From contig JAEWZB010000066.1 in the NCBI GenBank assembly GCA_023395515.1, positions 1 to 41,169 of the forward strand: 41,169 bases of DNA, given 5' to 3'. Position numbers and translations under genes: made by a program. Source of the stretch: Bacillota bacterium (GTDB lineage: Bacteria; Bacillota; Syntrophomonadia; Syntrophomonadales; Syntrophomonadaceae). Shown here piece by piece: positions 15,254-23,963 of this stretch (positions within the stretch are counted from its first letter, which is position 1; every line of letters starts with the position of its first letter). A model generated the notes under the pieces. That model saw only the letters and a program-made list of their open reading frames with translations. It had not been told where the DNA came from and did not search any database.

Positions 15254-16120
15254 GTGTTGGGAATAAGAGATATTAGTTCGGCTAAAGTAACCAGCTTAAT
15301 TTTAATTATTATTTTAATACTAACTTTGGTCCTGGCTAAGAATAGTCAAGCTGTAATGCGGGCTATGGTAGGGCAAGAAATCAGCTTACGTACCGCAGGG
15401 TTTAGTGAAACCCAGACCGAACATTTTATTATCAAGTATACACCGGTAGATGAAGAATATATTGATACTATTGCATCAGCATCAGAAAAGAGCTATACCG
15501 AGGTAACCCAGTTATTCGGCTACACTCCTGCTCAGAAAACGGTTATTGTGGTTTATCCTGATACCGTTAGTCTAGCTAAGAGCTTTGGTTGGGACAAGGA
15601 TGAAAAGGCTATGGGAGTATATTGGGCCGGATCTATTCGAATTTTATCCCCTAGTCAATGGGTTACAGGTAAAATAGATGATGAGTTTTATAAAGACGGT
15701 CCTATGGTACATGAATTTGCTCATTTATTAGTTGATGATATTACTAAAGGCAATTATAATCGATGGTGGACAGAAGGAATTGCTCAATATGTAGAGAAGA
15801 AAATAACAGGGTTTCAATTTACACAACCGCAAAATAAATCGGTAGAGTATTATGAGTTTAAGGAATTAGATAGAAATTTTGACCAGCTGGATCAAGGGAT
15901 AGCTTATTGGCAGTCACTAAAGGCAGCTGAGTTTATAGCTGATAATTACGGCGAAGATATGCTATTTGTTATTTTAGAAAATTTAGCTGGGGGAAATAGC
16001 GTATCCCAAGCTATAGAAAAAGCATTAGGTATCAGCTTTGATACATTTGCTAATAGTTTTTACCACGTACTAACCGTCCCTAATACTCCCGCTTTTGCAA
16101 GCGGGACTAACGGACGCTAA
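15254..16120 (+). CDS. Secreted or anchored zinc metallopeptidase, MA-like
   Basis: 288 residues, GTG start. An N-terminal hydrophobic helix (about 12-30, LILIIILILTLVLA) acts as signal or anchor. The gluzincin core MVHEFAHLLVDD is HExxH-like (HEFAH) and is followed by WWTEGIAQYVE, where Glu is the third zinc ligand in the usual position. This is the peptidase MA-like arrangement often annotated peptidase_MA_2. It is extracytoplasmic; substrate unknown. Position between trxB and murA offers no specific role. The 3' end is an inverted repeat (16075-16116), so the last residues may have been added by a repeat. Confidence 0.8.
   Translation: MLGIRDISSAKVTSLILIIILILTLVLAKNSQAVMRAMVGQEISLRTAGFSETQTEHFIIKYTPVDEEYIDTIASASEKSYTEVTQLFGYTPAQKTVIVVYPDTVSLAKSFGWDKDEKAMGVYWAGSIRILSPSQWVTGKIDDEFYKDGPMVHEFAHLLVDDITKGNYNRWWTEGIAQYVEKKITGFQFTQPQNKSVEYYEFKELDRNFDQLDQGIAYWQSLKAAEFIADNYGEDMLFVILENLAGGNSVSQAIEKALGISFDTFANSFYHVLTVPNTPAFASGTNGR
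16075..16116. repeat. Nested palindrome at the end of the peptidase gene
   Basis: Outer arms CGTCC/GGACG enclose inner arms TCCCGCTT/AAGCGGGA with a TTGC loop. It ends two bases before the stop codon and has no T-run, so it is not a classical terminator; it resembles a REP-like unit or RNA-stabilising hairpin. Confidence 0.65.
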
Positions 16121-16184
16121 GAACCTGATTGGTTCAGCTTTACCACAGTTTACAAAATTATTAATAGGGCGAGAGGTGTAGATT

Positions 16185-17435
16185 TTGCTGAGTACTTTGA
16201 AAATTGAGGGAGGACATCCCTTACATGGTCAGGTGCGTGTCAGTGGGGCCAAAAATGCAGGACTTGTACTAATGGCAGCTAGTATTCTCGCAGATGGGCA
16301 GATTATTTTAGATAATTTACCCCGAATCCGAGATGTAGAAGTAATGATTGAAATACTAAATGAAATAGGCGTAGCAACAGCTTGGCAAGAGGATGGGAGT
16401 CTAGCTATATGTCCTCCCGCAGGTGATTTAAAAAGTAAAACCTCTTATGAATTAGCTAAAATGCTAAGAGCCTCTAACCTGTTTTTAGGGGCGATGTTAG
16501 GCCGTCAACGCGAAGCCGTTATATCACTGCCGGGAGGCTGTGATATTGGTTCTCGTCCTATGGATTTGCATATTAAAGGGGTTCAGGCTTTAGGCTCCGA
16601 TATAGAAATAGAACACGGCTATATATATGCCCGGGCTAAAAATCCCAGCGGGGCCAGTGTATATCTGGATTTCCCCAGTGTAGGCGCCACCGAAAATATT
16701 ATGATGATGGCGGCTAAAACGCCGGGCATTACGGTTATTGAAAACTCCGCGAAAGAACCGGAAATTGTGGATTTAGCTAATTTTCTAAACTCCATGGGCG
16801 CGAAAATTAGAGGTGCCGGTACTGATGTTATCAAAATAGAAGGGGTAACCGAATTAAAGGGTGGCCGTTATAGTATTATACCTGACCGTATTGAAGCCGG
16901 AACTTTTATGATTGCGGCCGCTATTACCAAAGGTGAGATATTAGTAGAAAATGTTATCCCGACTCATATCCATCCGGTTATTGCTAAATTGCAAGAAACT
17001 GGTGCTATAGTAGAAAATACCGATAATGGAGTAGTGGTTCGGGCCAGTAAAAAAATTGCTCCTATTGATATTAAGACTTTACCTTATCCCGGCTTTCCTA
17101 CTGATATGCAATCCCAGATGATGTCCCTGCTTTGCTTGGCTAAGGGCTCTAGTGTTATTGTGGAAAATGTGTTTGAAAACCGTTTTCAGATTGTAGATGA
17201 ATTAAAACGAATGGGAGCTAAAATTAAAGTAGAAGGCCATACGGCTGTTATTGAAGGAATTTCACATCTGTATGGTGCGACAGTTAAGGCTACCGACTTG
17301 AGAGCCGGTGCCGCCTTGATTTTAGCAGCTCTTTCAGCTCGCGGCGAAACTACTATAGAAAACGCTATTCATATTTTCAGAGGCTATGAAGATATTAAGG
17401 ATAAGCTAAATAGTCTAGGAGCTAAGGTTGGCTGA
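16185..17435 (+). CDS. murA: UDP-N-acetylglucosamine 1-carboxyvinyltransferase
   Basis: 416 residues, TTG start after GCGAGAGGTG. It transfers enolpyruvate from PEP to UDP-GlcNAc, the first committed step of peptidoglycan synthesis, in the cytoplasm. Visible motifs: GAKNAGLVLMAA with the catalytic Lys-Asn pair at 23-24, LRASNLFLGAMLGR, and the loop LPGGCDIGSRPMDLH with the fosfomycin-target Cys119, plus FPTDMQSQ with the active-site Asp. It has the two-domain inside-out alpha/beta length. Many Bacillota carry two paralogs (murA/murZ); which this is cannot be told. Confidence 0.95.
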   Translation: MLSTLKIEGGHPLHGQVRVSGAKNAGLVLMAASILADGQIILDNLPRIRDVEVMIEILNEIGVATAWQEDGSLAICPPAGDLKSKTSYELAKMLRASNLFLGAMLGRQREAVISLPGGCDIGSRPMDLHIKGVQALGSDIEIEHGYIYARAKNPSGASVYLDFPSVGATENIMMMAAKTPGITVIENSAKEPEIVDLANFLNSMGAKIRGAGTDVIKIEGVTELKGGRYSIIPDRIEAGTFMIAAAITKGEILVENVIPTHIHPVIAKLQETGAIVENTDNGVVVRASKKIAPIDIKTLPYPGFPTDMQSQMMSLLCLAKGSSVIVENVFENRFQIVDELKRMGAKIKVEGHTAVIEGISHLYGATVKATDLRAGAALILAALSARGETTIENAIHIFRGYEDIKDKLNSLGAKVG

Positions 17436-17469
17436 TGAATTTTTTAAAAATGAAAAATTAAGAATTAGT

Positions 17470-17502
17470 AAGAAAGGGGTTTTAATGCCTCTTTCTTTTT
17501 TT
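17470..17502 (+). terminator. Terminator after murA
   Basis: AAGAAAGGGG pairs with CCTCTTTCTT (10 bp, one G-U) and a T7 run follows. It shows that the open frame extending upstream of the protease is not its true start. Confidence 0.85.
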
Positions 17503-17563
17503 GAGTATACCCTTTCTGAATGTTGCTCAAAATAATTCCAATAGAGCAAGAGGAGGAATTACT

Positions 17564-18637
17564 TTGGAGCACAAATTCAGAAGAGGTTTGTGGTTTTTCT
17601 TAGTCTTTTTTATTTTAGGATTAGGAGGATTTGTAGTTGTAAATCAAACTTTAACTCCTAGTAAGCCGATAGTTACCGAAGAAGAAATTATTTCTACCGG
17701 TACGGTAAGTGATGTGGCCACTAAAGTAAGCCCATCTGTGGTAGGTATAACTAATCTTAGCCGCAGTTCAGATTGGTTTAGCCAAAGAAATACTGAAAGT
17801 ACGGGATCAGGGGTTATTCTTGATGAGGCTGGATATATTGTAACTAATAATCATGTAGTAAAAGGTGCCGATAAGATTATAGTAACCTTAGGGGATGGAA
17901 ATGAGGAAGAAGCCATGATAATCGGTACTGATTCCCGCACTGATTTAGCCGTAATAAAAGTTGAGGTAAATAATCATGTTACGCCTATACAGTTTGGGAA
18001 TTCTGATAAATTAGTAGTGGGAGAAGAAGTCGTAGCTATAGGAAACCCATTAGGATTAAGGTTTGCCCGCTCGGTTACGGCGGGAATAGTTAGTGGATTA
18101 AACCGCTTATTAACTACCGAAGAAGGGTTTGGTTTTCGTTTAATTCAGACGGATGCCGCCATTAATCCAGGCAATAGCGGCGGAGCTTTAGTTAACTTAC
18201 AAGGGGAATTAATAGGGATTAACACCGTCAAGATTGCCGCGGAAGGCTTTGAAGGAATGGGCTTTTCCATACCTTCTAATCAGGTAAAAGCCGTAGTGGA
18301 GGATATTAAGAAAAATGGGAGAGTAGTTCGTCCCTCTCTGGGCATCAGGATACTTAGGGAGTTTACTTGCGATGAAACAGAATTTTTTAATTTACCCGGT
18401 AAATGCGGAGTAGCAATTGACAGCATAATGGATGGGCCGGCTTATAAGGCGGGCTTAAGAAAATATGATATTATTACTAAAATAGAAGATATAGAAATGG
18501 AAACCGGGCTATTATTACAGGAGAAAATTGCCGAAAAGCGGATTGGAGATACGCTTAAGGTAGAATATATTAAAATGCCTGATCGTGAGGGGGAAAAACC
18601 CCAGGTCAAAACTACCCAGATTAAACTGGATAAATAG
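17564..18637 (+). CDS. S1C serine protease, HtrA/DegP type
   Basis: About 357 residues. TTG 17564 follows AGGAGGAATTAC; an ATG 63 bp upstream in the same frame lies in the murA terminator and is rejected. An N-terminal anchor (RRGLWFFLVFFILGLGGF) is followed by a chymotrypsin-like domain: His in NNHVVKGADKI, Asp in TDLAVIKV, Ser in NPGNSGGALVN. A C-terminal PDZ domain starts around LGIRILREFTC and includes DGPAYKAGLRKYDIITKIED. It degrades or refolds misfolded proteins at the outer face of the membrane. Adjacent to rlmH, as htrC/yyxA is in Bacillus subtilis. Confidence 0.92.
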   Translation: MEHKFRRGLWFFLVFFILGLGGFVVVNQTLTPSKPIVTEEEIISTGTVSDVATKVSPSVVGITNLSRSSDWFSQRNTESTGSGVILDEAGYIVTNNHVVKGADKIIVTLGDGNEEEAMIIGTDSRTDLAVIKVEVNNHVTPIQFGNSDKLVVGEEVVAIGNPLGLRFARSVTAGIVSGLNRLLTTEEGFGFRLIQTDAAINPGNSGGALVNLQGELIGINTVKIAAEGFEGMGFSIPSNQVKAVVEDIKKNGRVVRPSLGIRILREFTCDETEFFNLPGKCGVAIDSIMDGPAYKAGLRKYDIITKIEDIEMETGLLLQEKIAEKRIGDTLKVEYIKMPDREGEKPQVKTTQIKLDK

Positions 18638-18650
18638 TGTATAGCTTTTA

Positions 18651-18684
18651 AAAGCGTTTCCGAAGCGGGAAACGCTTTATTTTA
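18651..18684 (+). terminator. Terminator after the HtrA gene
   Basis: A perfect 11-bp stem (AAAGCGTTTCC / GGAAACGCTTT) with a 6-nt loop, then ATTTTA. Confidence 0.85.
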
Positions 18685-18810
18685 TGGTTAGAAACAGATG
18701 AGGTTAATTTTAATTTATGGCCAAGAAAGTGCAGGTTTTCCTGCTGTTCATTTAGAATTTAAAATTAATAAGGCCAGGATTTAAGTTAAACTAGAGCTAG
18801 GGTGATTAAG

Positions 18811-19290
18811 TTGAAGTATTATATTTATTCGGTAGGCAAAATCAGAGAACCATTTTATGTAGAAGGTATAAACGAGTATCTGAAAAGATTGAGTATTTAT
18901 ACTACTATTGAGCTATTAGATGGGTATGAAGAAAAGCTTAGTCCTAAAGCTAGTGAGAAGGATATTGCCAAGGCTCTGGCTAAAGAAGCTCAGAAGCTGC
19001 TGAATTCCATAAGCCCGGATGACCTGGTAATTCTTTTAGATATTCAAGGTAAAAGATTAAGTTCAGTAGGTTTTGCCCAGGAGATAGAAGCGTATAATCT
19101 ATCGGGAAAAACCAGAGTTAATTTTATAATCGGCAGTTCTTACGGGGTAGCCGACGAAGTTAAAAAACGGGCTGATAAGCTTATTTCTTTTTCGGCTATG
19201 ACTTTTCCCCATCAGATGGCCGTTTTAATTTTAGCCGAACAAATTTATAGAGGTTTTAAAATATTACGCAATGAACCCTATCATAAGTAA
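18811..19290 (+). CDS. rlmH: 23S rRNA pseudouridine-1915 N3-methyltransferase
   Basis: About 159 residues, the family length. TTG 18811 is 5 bp after AGGGTGAT and gives MKYYIYSVGKIRE, which aligns with the usual start; GTG 18802 would overlap the ribosome site. It is a SPOUT-class enzyme with a C-terminal knot: LLDIQGKRLSS, then FIIGSSYGVADEVKKRA (SAM-binding loop), then FPHQMAVLILAEQIYRGFKI and the conserved terminal EPYHK. It methylates m3-psi1915 in helix 69 of the assembled ribosome. Its neighbour is the HtrA-type protease, a conserved pairing in Bacillota. Confidence 0.94.
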   Translation: MKYYIYSVGKIREPFYVEGINEYLKRLSIYTTIELLDGYEEKLSPKASEKDIAKALAKEAQKLLNSISPDDLVILLDIQGKRLSSVGFAQEIEAYNLSGKTRVNFIIGSSYGVADEVKKRADKLISFSAMTFPHQMAVLILAEQIYRGFKILRNEPYHK

Positions 19291-19342
19291 CCCGTTAGAA
19301 TGCAATTTTTAAGGCTAAACTAATATTATATAAAGTAAAACT

Positions 19343-19505
19343 TGATTCAGCAGGTGGAGCTTTAACTCCATTATAAAAAAGTGAGCGCAGCAAACATAAA
19401 ATCAGTAGTTCTGTAAAGGCTCCATCTGAATCTTAGTTGCACGGATCCAGGGACTTAACTGCCCTTGGGCACCCGCCGCCTATAGAGGCGGGGGTCTTAG
19501 GGCAG
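19343..19505 (-). other. Structured intergenic relic, possibly an IS200/IS605-type end
   Basis: The 260-bp rlmH-asnS gap has no gene but strong structure. GATTCAG (19344) with TGGAGC (19355) pairs with GCTCCA (19419) and CTGAATC (19426). TGCCCT (19460) pairs with AGGGCA (19499), enclosing CCCGCC/GGCGGG. Read on the minus strand, a GC-rich stem-loop precedes a terminal palindrome, which recalls the right end and omega-RNA of IS200/IS605 elements. No tnpA or tnpB is present. It could instead be a structured RNA or asnS leader. The assignment is from memory of the pattern. Confidence 0.35.
19366..19425 (+). repeat. Second CTCCAT-bounded unit, interrupting a palindrome
   Basis: A 54-bp unit (CTCCATTATAAAAAAGTGAG and onward) begins at 19366 and is followed by another CTCCAT at 19420. 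It is the counterpart of the unit at the tRNA-Gly end. Removing it restores a continuous palindrome in which TGGAG pairs with CTCCA and GATTCAG with CTGAATC. This strongly suggests insertion with, or at, a CTCCAT duplication. Confidence 0.75.
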
Positions 19506-19551
19506 ATTAGTCATCGGATAAAGTAATCATGTAAATGCTGGAGGGATAAGG

Positions 19552-20946
19552 TTGGAAAGAACTGTAGTCAGACAGTTAATAAGAAATACGCCCAGGTATA
19601 TTAACCAGGAAGTGGAGATAAACGGCTGGGTTAGAAATAACCGCGACCAAAAGGCTTTCGGGTTTTTAGCTATTAATGATGGGACTCATTTTGCTACTAT
19701 TCAAGTAGTTTATGAGAAGGAGTCATTGGCTAACTTTGAGGAAGTAGCTAAGTATAGAGTGGGAGCAGCCGTTACGGTTAAGGGCAGCTTAATAGAAACT
19801 CCTGGAGCTAAACAGCCCTTTGAGATAAAAGCCTGGGAAATAATACTGGAAGGAGACTCCCCGGAGGAATATCCTCTGCAGCCTAAAAGACATACCCGGG
19901 AATTTCTAAGGGAAATTGCCCATTTAAGACCTCGTACAAACTTATTCGCAGCAGTATTCAGAGTCCGCTCGGTAGCAGCTTATGCTATACATAAGTTTTT
20001 CCAAGATAAAGGCTTTATTTATGTACATTCTCCTATTATCACCGCCAGTGATGCCGAAGGAGCAGGAGAAATGTTTAAGGTTACTACTCTGGACAGTCTA
20101 AAACCTCCGCTTAATGACCAAGGGGAAGTGGATTACAGCGCAGACTTTTTTGGACGTAAGACTAACCTTACCGTAAGTGGACAGTTGGAAGCCGAAGTAT
20201 TTGCCTTAGCTTTCCGGGATGTCTATACTTTTGGCCCTACTTTCAGAGCGGAAAATTCTAATACAGCCCGCCATGCGGCGGAATTTTGGATGATTGAGCC
20301 GGAAATAGCCTTTGCTGATTTAGAAGATGATATGAATTTAGCTGAGGATATGATTAAATATGTTATTAACTATGTTTTAGATAATCTCCCAGAGGAAATG
20401 GAGTTTCTCAACCAGTTTGTGGATAAAGAATTAAAAGAGCGCTTAAGTCTTATAGTTAAGCAGGAGTTTGCTAAGATAACTTATAGCGAAGCAGTAGATA
20501 TTCTGGAGAAATCAGGACAGGATTTTGATTATCCGGTGCAGTGGGGCAGTGATTTGCAGACTGAACATGAAAGATATCTAACCGAGCAGGTCTTTGCCAA
20601 GCCGGTATTTGTTACCGACTACCCTAAAGATATTAAGGCTTTTTATATGCGGCAAAATGATGATGGGCAAACGGTAGCGGCCATGGACTTATTAGTTCCG
20701 GGAGTGGGAGAACTGATTGGCGGCAGTCAAAGGGAAGAACGCTTAGATAAGCTGGAAGCCAGAATTGCCGAACTGGGCATGGAACCGGATTCCTTATGGT
20801 GGTACCTGGAGCTTAGGAAATACGGGGGAGTTAAGCATGCCGGATACGGTTTAGGCTTTGAACGGTTGATCATGTATTTAACCGGAGTAAGTAATATAAG
20901 GGATGTTATACCCTTTCCCCGCACCGTAAATTATTGTGAATTTTAA
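19552..20946 (+). CDS. asnS: Asparaginyl-tRNA synthetase
   Basis: 464 residues, TTG start after GGAGGGATAAGG. An N-terminal OB anticodon-binding domain (about 1-105, starts INGWVRNNRDQKAFGFLAIN) is followed by a class II catalytic core. Motif 2 is in FGPTFRAENSNTARHAAEFWMIEPEIAF; motif 3 is GLGFERLIMYLTGVSNIRDVIPFPRT. The final FPR and the AsnRS-type GEMFKVTT and FGRKTNLTVSGQLE separate it from AspRS. It charges tRNA-Asn directly. No T-box with its conserved motif was found upstream; the gap holds the structured relic instead. Confidence 0.95.
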   Translation: MERTVVRQLIRNTPRYINQEVEINGWVRNNRDQKAFGFLAINDGTHFATIQVVYEKESLANFEEVAKYRVGAAVTVKGSLIETPGAKQPFEIKAWEIILEGDSPEEYPLQPKRHTREFLREIAHLRPRTNLFAAVFRVRSVAAYAIHKFFQDKGFIYVHSPIITASDAEGAGEMFKVTTLDSLKPPLNDQGEVDYSADFFGRKTNLTVSGQLEAEVFALAFRDVYTFGPTFRAENSNTARHAAEFWMIEPEIAFADLEDDMNLAEDMIKYVINYVLDNLPEEMEFLNQFVDKELKERLSLIVKQEFAKITYSEAVDILEKSGQDFDYPVQWGSDLQTEHERYLTEQVFAKPVFVTDYPKDIKAFYMRQNDDGQTVAAMDLLVPGVGELIGGSQREERLDKLEARIAELGMEPDSLWWYLELRKYGGVKHAGYGLGFERLIMYLTGVSNIRDVIPFPRTVNYCEF

Positions 20947-20960
20947 CTAAATAGTAATTA

Positions 20961-21003
20961 AAAACAGGTGGCCTCTGCTGAGCAAGCAAGGTCACCTGTT
21001 TTA
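20961..21003 (+). terminator. Terminator after asnS
   Basis: A 14-bp stem with one G-U (AAAACAGGTGGCCT / AGGTCACCTGTTTT) and a 14-nt loop, ending in a short T-run. Confidence 0.85.
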
Positions 21004-21089
21004 ATTTAGGAATTCATTTGCCGATTAATAGGGGATAAGATAAGATTATTTTGAAATTAGATTTGATTTTACTGCAAGTCTACATTTTG

Positions 21090-21294
21090 TTGAATGTATA
21101 CATATGTAGGAGCCGTTGCCGTAGCATGGAAGCAACATTCAGCGAAGGCGCAGCAGCGGAAGGGGGCGAGCCTCACGGACGAGGCGAGAACGACTTTGAA
21201 CACGGATGTGAATAGGAGTGTACCCCTGGAGCTGCAAGACAAGCAAATTATGTTGCCCATGCGAAGGCTGGCGACGGAATATTTATACATTCAA
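21090..21294 (+). mobile_element. 205-bp MITE-like element, copy 1
   Basis: Ends TTGAATGTATACATAT and ATATTTATACATTCAA form 16-bp terminal inverted repeats with one mismatch. Interior GCATGG (about 21124) and CCATGC (about 21258) give a further inverted pair, and GCCTC/GAGGC a central hairpin, so a transcript would fold end to end. It shares high identity and exact length with 26560-26764 in opposite orientation. Its longest reading frame is 74 codons and is not conserved. With the asnS terminator it fills the 400-bp gap before the SGNH gene. Confidence 0.8.
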
Positions 21295-21342
21295 CTAACG
21301 ATTATAACATTTAGTTAGAAATATTGGGGAGTTAAATGGCTA

Positions 21343-22410
21343 ATGAAAGTTTTTAAATACATTTTAATTTATCTATTAATCATACAAATCAGCCTGCCTT
21401 ATGTATTGCCCTTAGATGTGGTGTACAACTACCGCATGAATTATGAGGTGGTTAAGGATAATACCTCTAATATAGATTTGATTATTGACCAGCTAAGCCA
21501 AGCCATTAAAACTAGTAAAGAGGACTATGTGATTATATTAGGTGATTCGGTAGCCTTTAGTGGGCCCGGCCCGGCTACTCAATCTATAGGCTATTATTTG
21601 GCTGAATTGGGCAGCAAAGAGCAAGGTGTATCAGCCCCCCGGGTTTATAATCTATCCATGCCGGCCATGCAGACCGGGGATATATATACTATGCTGTTAA
21701 AGCTGGAGGAGCAGGGCATAGCTACCGATAACTTAATTTTTAATGTTATTTATGCCGGCTTTGTAGAAAGAAATCCGGACCCGCCTCCGGTATTTTGGTT
21801 AAAGGCCGAACTTAAAAGGCTGGACCCCGATAGTTATAATGATATTTACCCGGCTTTAATTGCTAATGGATATAAGGAAGAAGAGCCGGTGATAGCCGCA
21901 ATTAAAAAAGGCTTGTGGGATAATATTGCTTTATTAAAATATAATGATGTCTTAAGGTTAACCGTTTTTCAGTATCTGCCGGGCTTAAAAGAAAGGGTAG
22001 ATGCTTTAGGTGATGCCCGGCCTTGGTATGAAAAGGAAGGCTTGGCAGAATTACTGGAAGGGCCCGAATATCAAAAAGGGTTTAATGATAAGCCTTTGGT
22101 TATGGAGCAGACTAATCCGCAAATATACTTTTTAGATAAGATAATGGCTCACCAAAAGGGTAAAAAGACTTTAGTATTTATAGGTGGGGTTAACCCGGAA
22201 TTAATGGCTGACCAGGTAAATAAACCCGGCTATAAAAGTAATTTAACCGCCATAGATAATTATTTTAATAGTCAAGAGGTTAGCTATATTAATTTTCAGG
22301 GTAAAATTGATAACCAGTATTTTACCGACCATGTGCATCTTACTGCTGAAGGTTACCAGAGGATGGCCAAAATTATTTATGGGAAACTACATGAGGGAGA
22401 TAAATTGTAA
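21343..22410 (+). CDS. SGNH-hydrolase-like partner of an MBOAT acyltransferase
   Basis: 355 residues. An N-terminal hydrophobic segment (about 4-24) is a signal anchor. SGNH-like features: block I VIILGDSVAFSGPG, with Ser at about 70, and a C-terminal FTDHVHLTAEGYQRMAK holding the DxxH catalytic Asp/His. An intermediate Asn is likely in YNLSMPAMQTG. The gene overlaps the next (MBOAT) by one base. That pairing matches AlgI/AlgX- and PatA/PatB-type systems, in which the membrane protein exports acyl groups and the extracellular SGNH protein transfers them to a polysaccharide or peptidoglycan. Substrate here is unknown. No polymer-synthesis genes are adjacent. Confidence 0.75.
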   Translation: MKVFKYILIYLLIIQISLPYVLPLDVVYNYRMNYEVVKDNTSNIDLIIDQLSQAIKTSKEDYVIILGDSVAFSGPGPATQSIGYYLAELGSKEQGVSAPRVYNLSMPAMQTGDIYTMLLKLEEQGIATDNLIFNVIYAGFVERNPDPPPVFWLKAELKRLDPDSYNDIYPALIANGYKEEEPVIAAIKKGLWDNIALLKYNDVLRLTVFQYLPGLKERVDALGDARPWYEKEGLAELLEGPEYQKGFNDKPLVMEQTNPQIYFLDKIMAHQKGKKTLVFIGGVNPELMADQVNKPGYKSNLTAIDNYFNSQEVSYINFQGKIDNQYFTDHVHLTAEGYQRMAKIIYGKLHEGDKL

Positions 22411-23828
22411 TGCTTTTTCAGACGCCGGAATTTATATTGCTTTTAAGTGTAACTTTAATAATATATTATGCCTTACCTAAGCTGCGCTTATATTCCGTAG
22501 CTTTTGCCAATGTACTATTTTATAGTGTAGTAGGTTTAGGTCCCGTAATTTTGTTTATCGCCATTACTACCATAAGCTATATACTATCCCACTATTTAAG
22601 AGGCAAGTATAAAAAGCTGGTTATAGGGGGGGCCGTTTTACTAAATGTCGCTAATCTAGTCTTTTTCCAGTATTCTATATTTTTCTTAACTTCGTTAGAA
22701 CAATTACTGGCGATGGAACTTATAATAAAAAATACTTTAGTAACTAACCTGTTTTTACCCATAGGTATTTCTTTTTATACTTTTCAAATGATTGCTTACC
22801 TGGTTGATGTTTATCAAGAAAAAATAGAACCATGTAAGTCCTGGTTAATCTTTTGGGTCTTCATGTCCTTCTTTGGCCAACTCATTGCCGGGCCTATTAT
22901 GCGGGGCCAAGATTTAATACCTCAAGTGCAAAGACTGGCCGCTATAACTTTTAATGAAGCTAACTTAAAGCTGGGAGGCTTTTTATTTATAACCGGCTTA
23001 TTTAAAAAAGTGGTGTTAGCGGATAACTTAGCCATATATGCTAATCAATTTTTTGGGCAAGGAGCTAATTTAACCGGTCCGGAATCCTGGGTTGCCGCCA
23101 TGTTATATACTTTTCAGATTTATTTTGATTTTTCCGCATATAGTGAAATGGCTTTAGGCATAGGCTTTCTTTTTGGGATAAAATTAACGGTAAACTTCAA
23201 AACTCCTTATATTAGTACCAATGCCACGGAATTTTGGAGAAGGTGGCATATAACTCTTTCTACTTGGATAAGAGATTATATTTATATTCCTTTAGGAGGT
23301 TCCCGTAAAGGGGAAAATAGACAATATGTTAATCTATTTATGGCTATGACTATTTCGGGCTTATGGCATGGAGCAGCCTGGAATTTTGTCATATGGGGAA
23401 TGTATCATGGTCTTTTATTAATAGGTCATAAGTATTATCTAAAAATAATGAATAAAACCGGATTAATTAAATTTACGCATAATGTGGGGAGTAAGATTAT
23501 TAGCCTGGCCCTTTTTTTCCCGCTAATTGCTATAGGATGGGTATTTTTCCGCCAGGGGGATATAGGTATAGCTACGCAAATGATTTATAGGATGGTTACT
23601 ACTAACCCATTAGATCCTGCTCTTTACAAATATTTTGCTATTATTGCAGTATTGTTTTTAAGCCATGTGGTGGAGTATTATGTGATTAAAAACCGGGATA
23701 AGTTGACTAGGCTGTGGACTAGATTTTTACCGGCCCCATTTAGAGCCCTTTTTTATACTATTTTAATCCTGGTAGTAGTGATGTTTTTGCAAAACCAAAC
23801 TACTTCTTTTATTTATTTTCAATTTTAA
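22410..23828 (+). CDS. MBOAT family O-acyltransferase
   Basis: 472 residues with about ten membrane helices, the usual size for AlgI/DltB/PatA-type proteins. Conserved MBOAT elements are present: FLPIGISFYTFQMIAYLVDV, FGQLIAGPIMR, the re-entrant YSEMALGIGFLFGI, FWRRWHITLSTWIRDYIYIP, and the catalytic-His region GLWHGAAWNFVIWGMYHG. It moves an acyl group, usually acetyl, from a cytoplasmic donor across the membrane. ATG 22410 overlaps the upstream stop (TAATG), so the two are translationally coupled. The acceptor polymer is not identifiable from this window. Confidence 0.92.
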   Translation: MLFQTPEFILLLSVTLIIYYALPKLRLYSVAFANVLFYSVVGLGPVILFIAITTISYILSHYLRGKYKKLVIGGAVLLNVANLVFFQYSIFFLTSLEQLLAMELIIKNTLVTNLFLPIGISFYTFQMIAYLVDVYQEKIEPCKSWLIFWVFMSFFGQLIAGPIMRGQDLIPQVQRLAAITFNEANLKLGGFLFITGLFKKVVLADNLAIYANQFFGQGANLTGPESWVAAMLYTFQIYFDFSAYSEMALGIGFLFGIKLTVNFKTPYISTNATEFWRRWHITLSTWIRDYIYIPLGGSRKGENRQYVNLFMAMTISGLWHGAAWNFVIWGMYHGLLLIGHKYYLKIMNKTGLIKFTHNVGSKIISLALFFPLIAIGWVFFRQGDIGIATQMIYRMVTTNPLDPALYKYFAIIAVLFLSHVVEYYVIKNRDKLTRLWTRFLPAPFRALFYTILILVVVMFLQNQTTSFIYFQF

Positions 23829-23963
23829 GGAAGTTTTTCGTGCAAAATTCATCTTATTAGGTTACAATTAAAGACGCTGTGTCAAGTTATAAGCCTTGTT
23901 TAAAAAGACAAGTTTTAGGAAAACATAGACTTTAGAATTATATTAAAGGAGTAAGACATTAAT

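Noticed and set aside
17501..17563. N-terminal extension of the HtrA-type protease from the ATG at 17501
   Set aside because: It begins within the T-run of the murA terminator, and a strong Shine-Dalgarno precedes TTG 17564.
19291..19551. T-box leader for asnS
   Set aside because: The conserved T-box antiterminator motif and a specifier loop are not found; the gap contains repeat and relic structures instead.
21094..21318. A 74-codon frame inside the first MITE
   Set aside because: Not preserved in the second copy; the conserved feature is the inverted-repeat structure.
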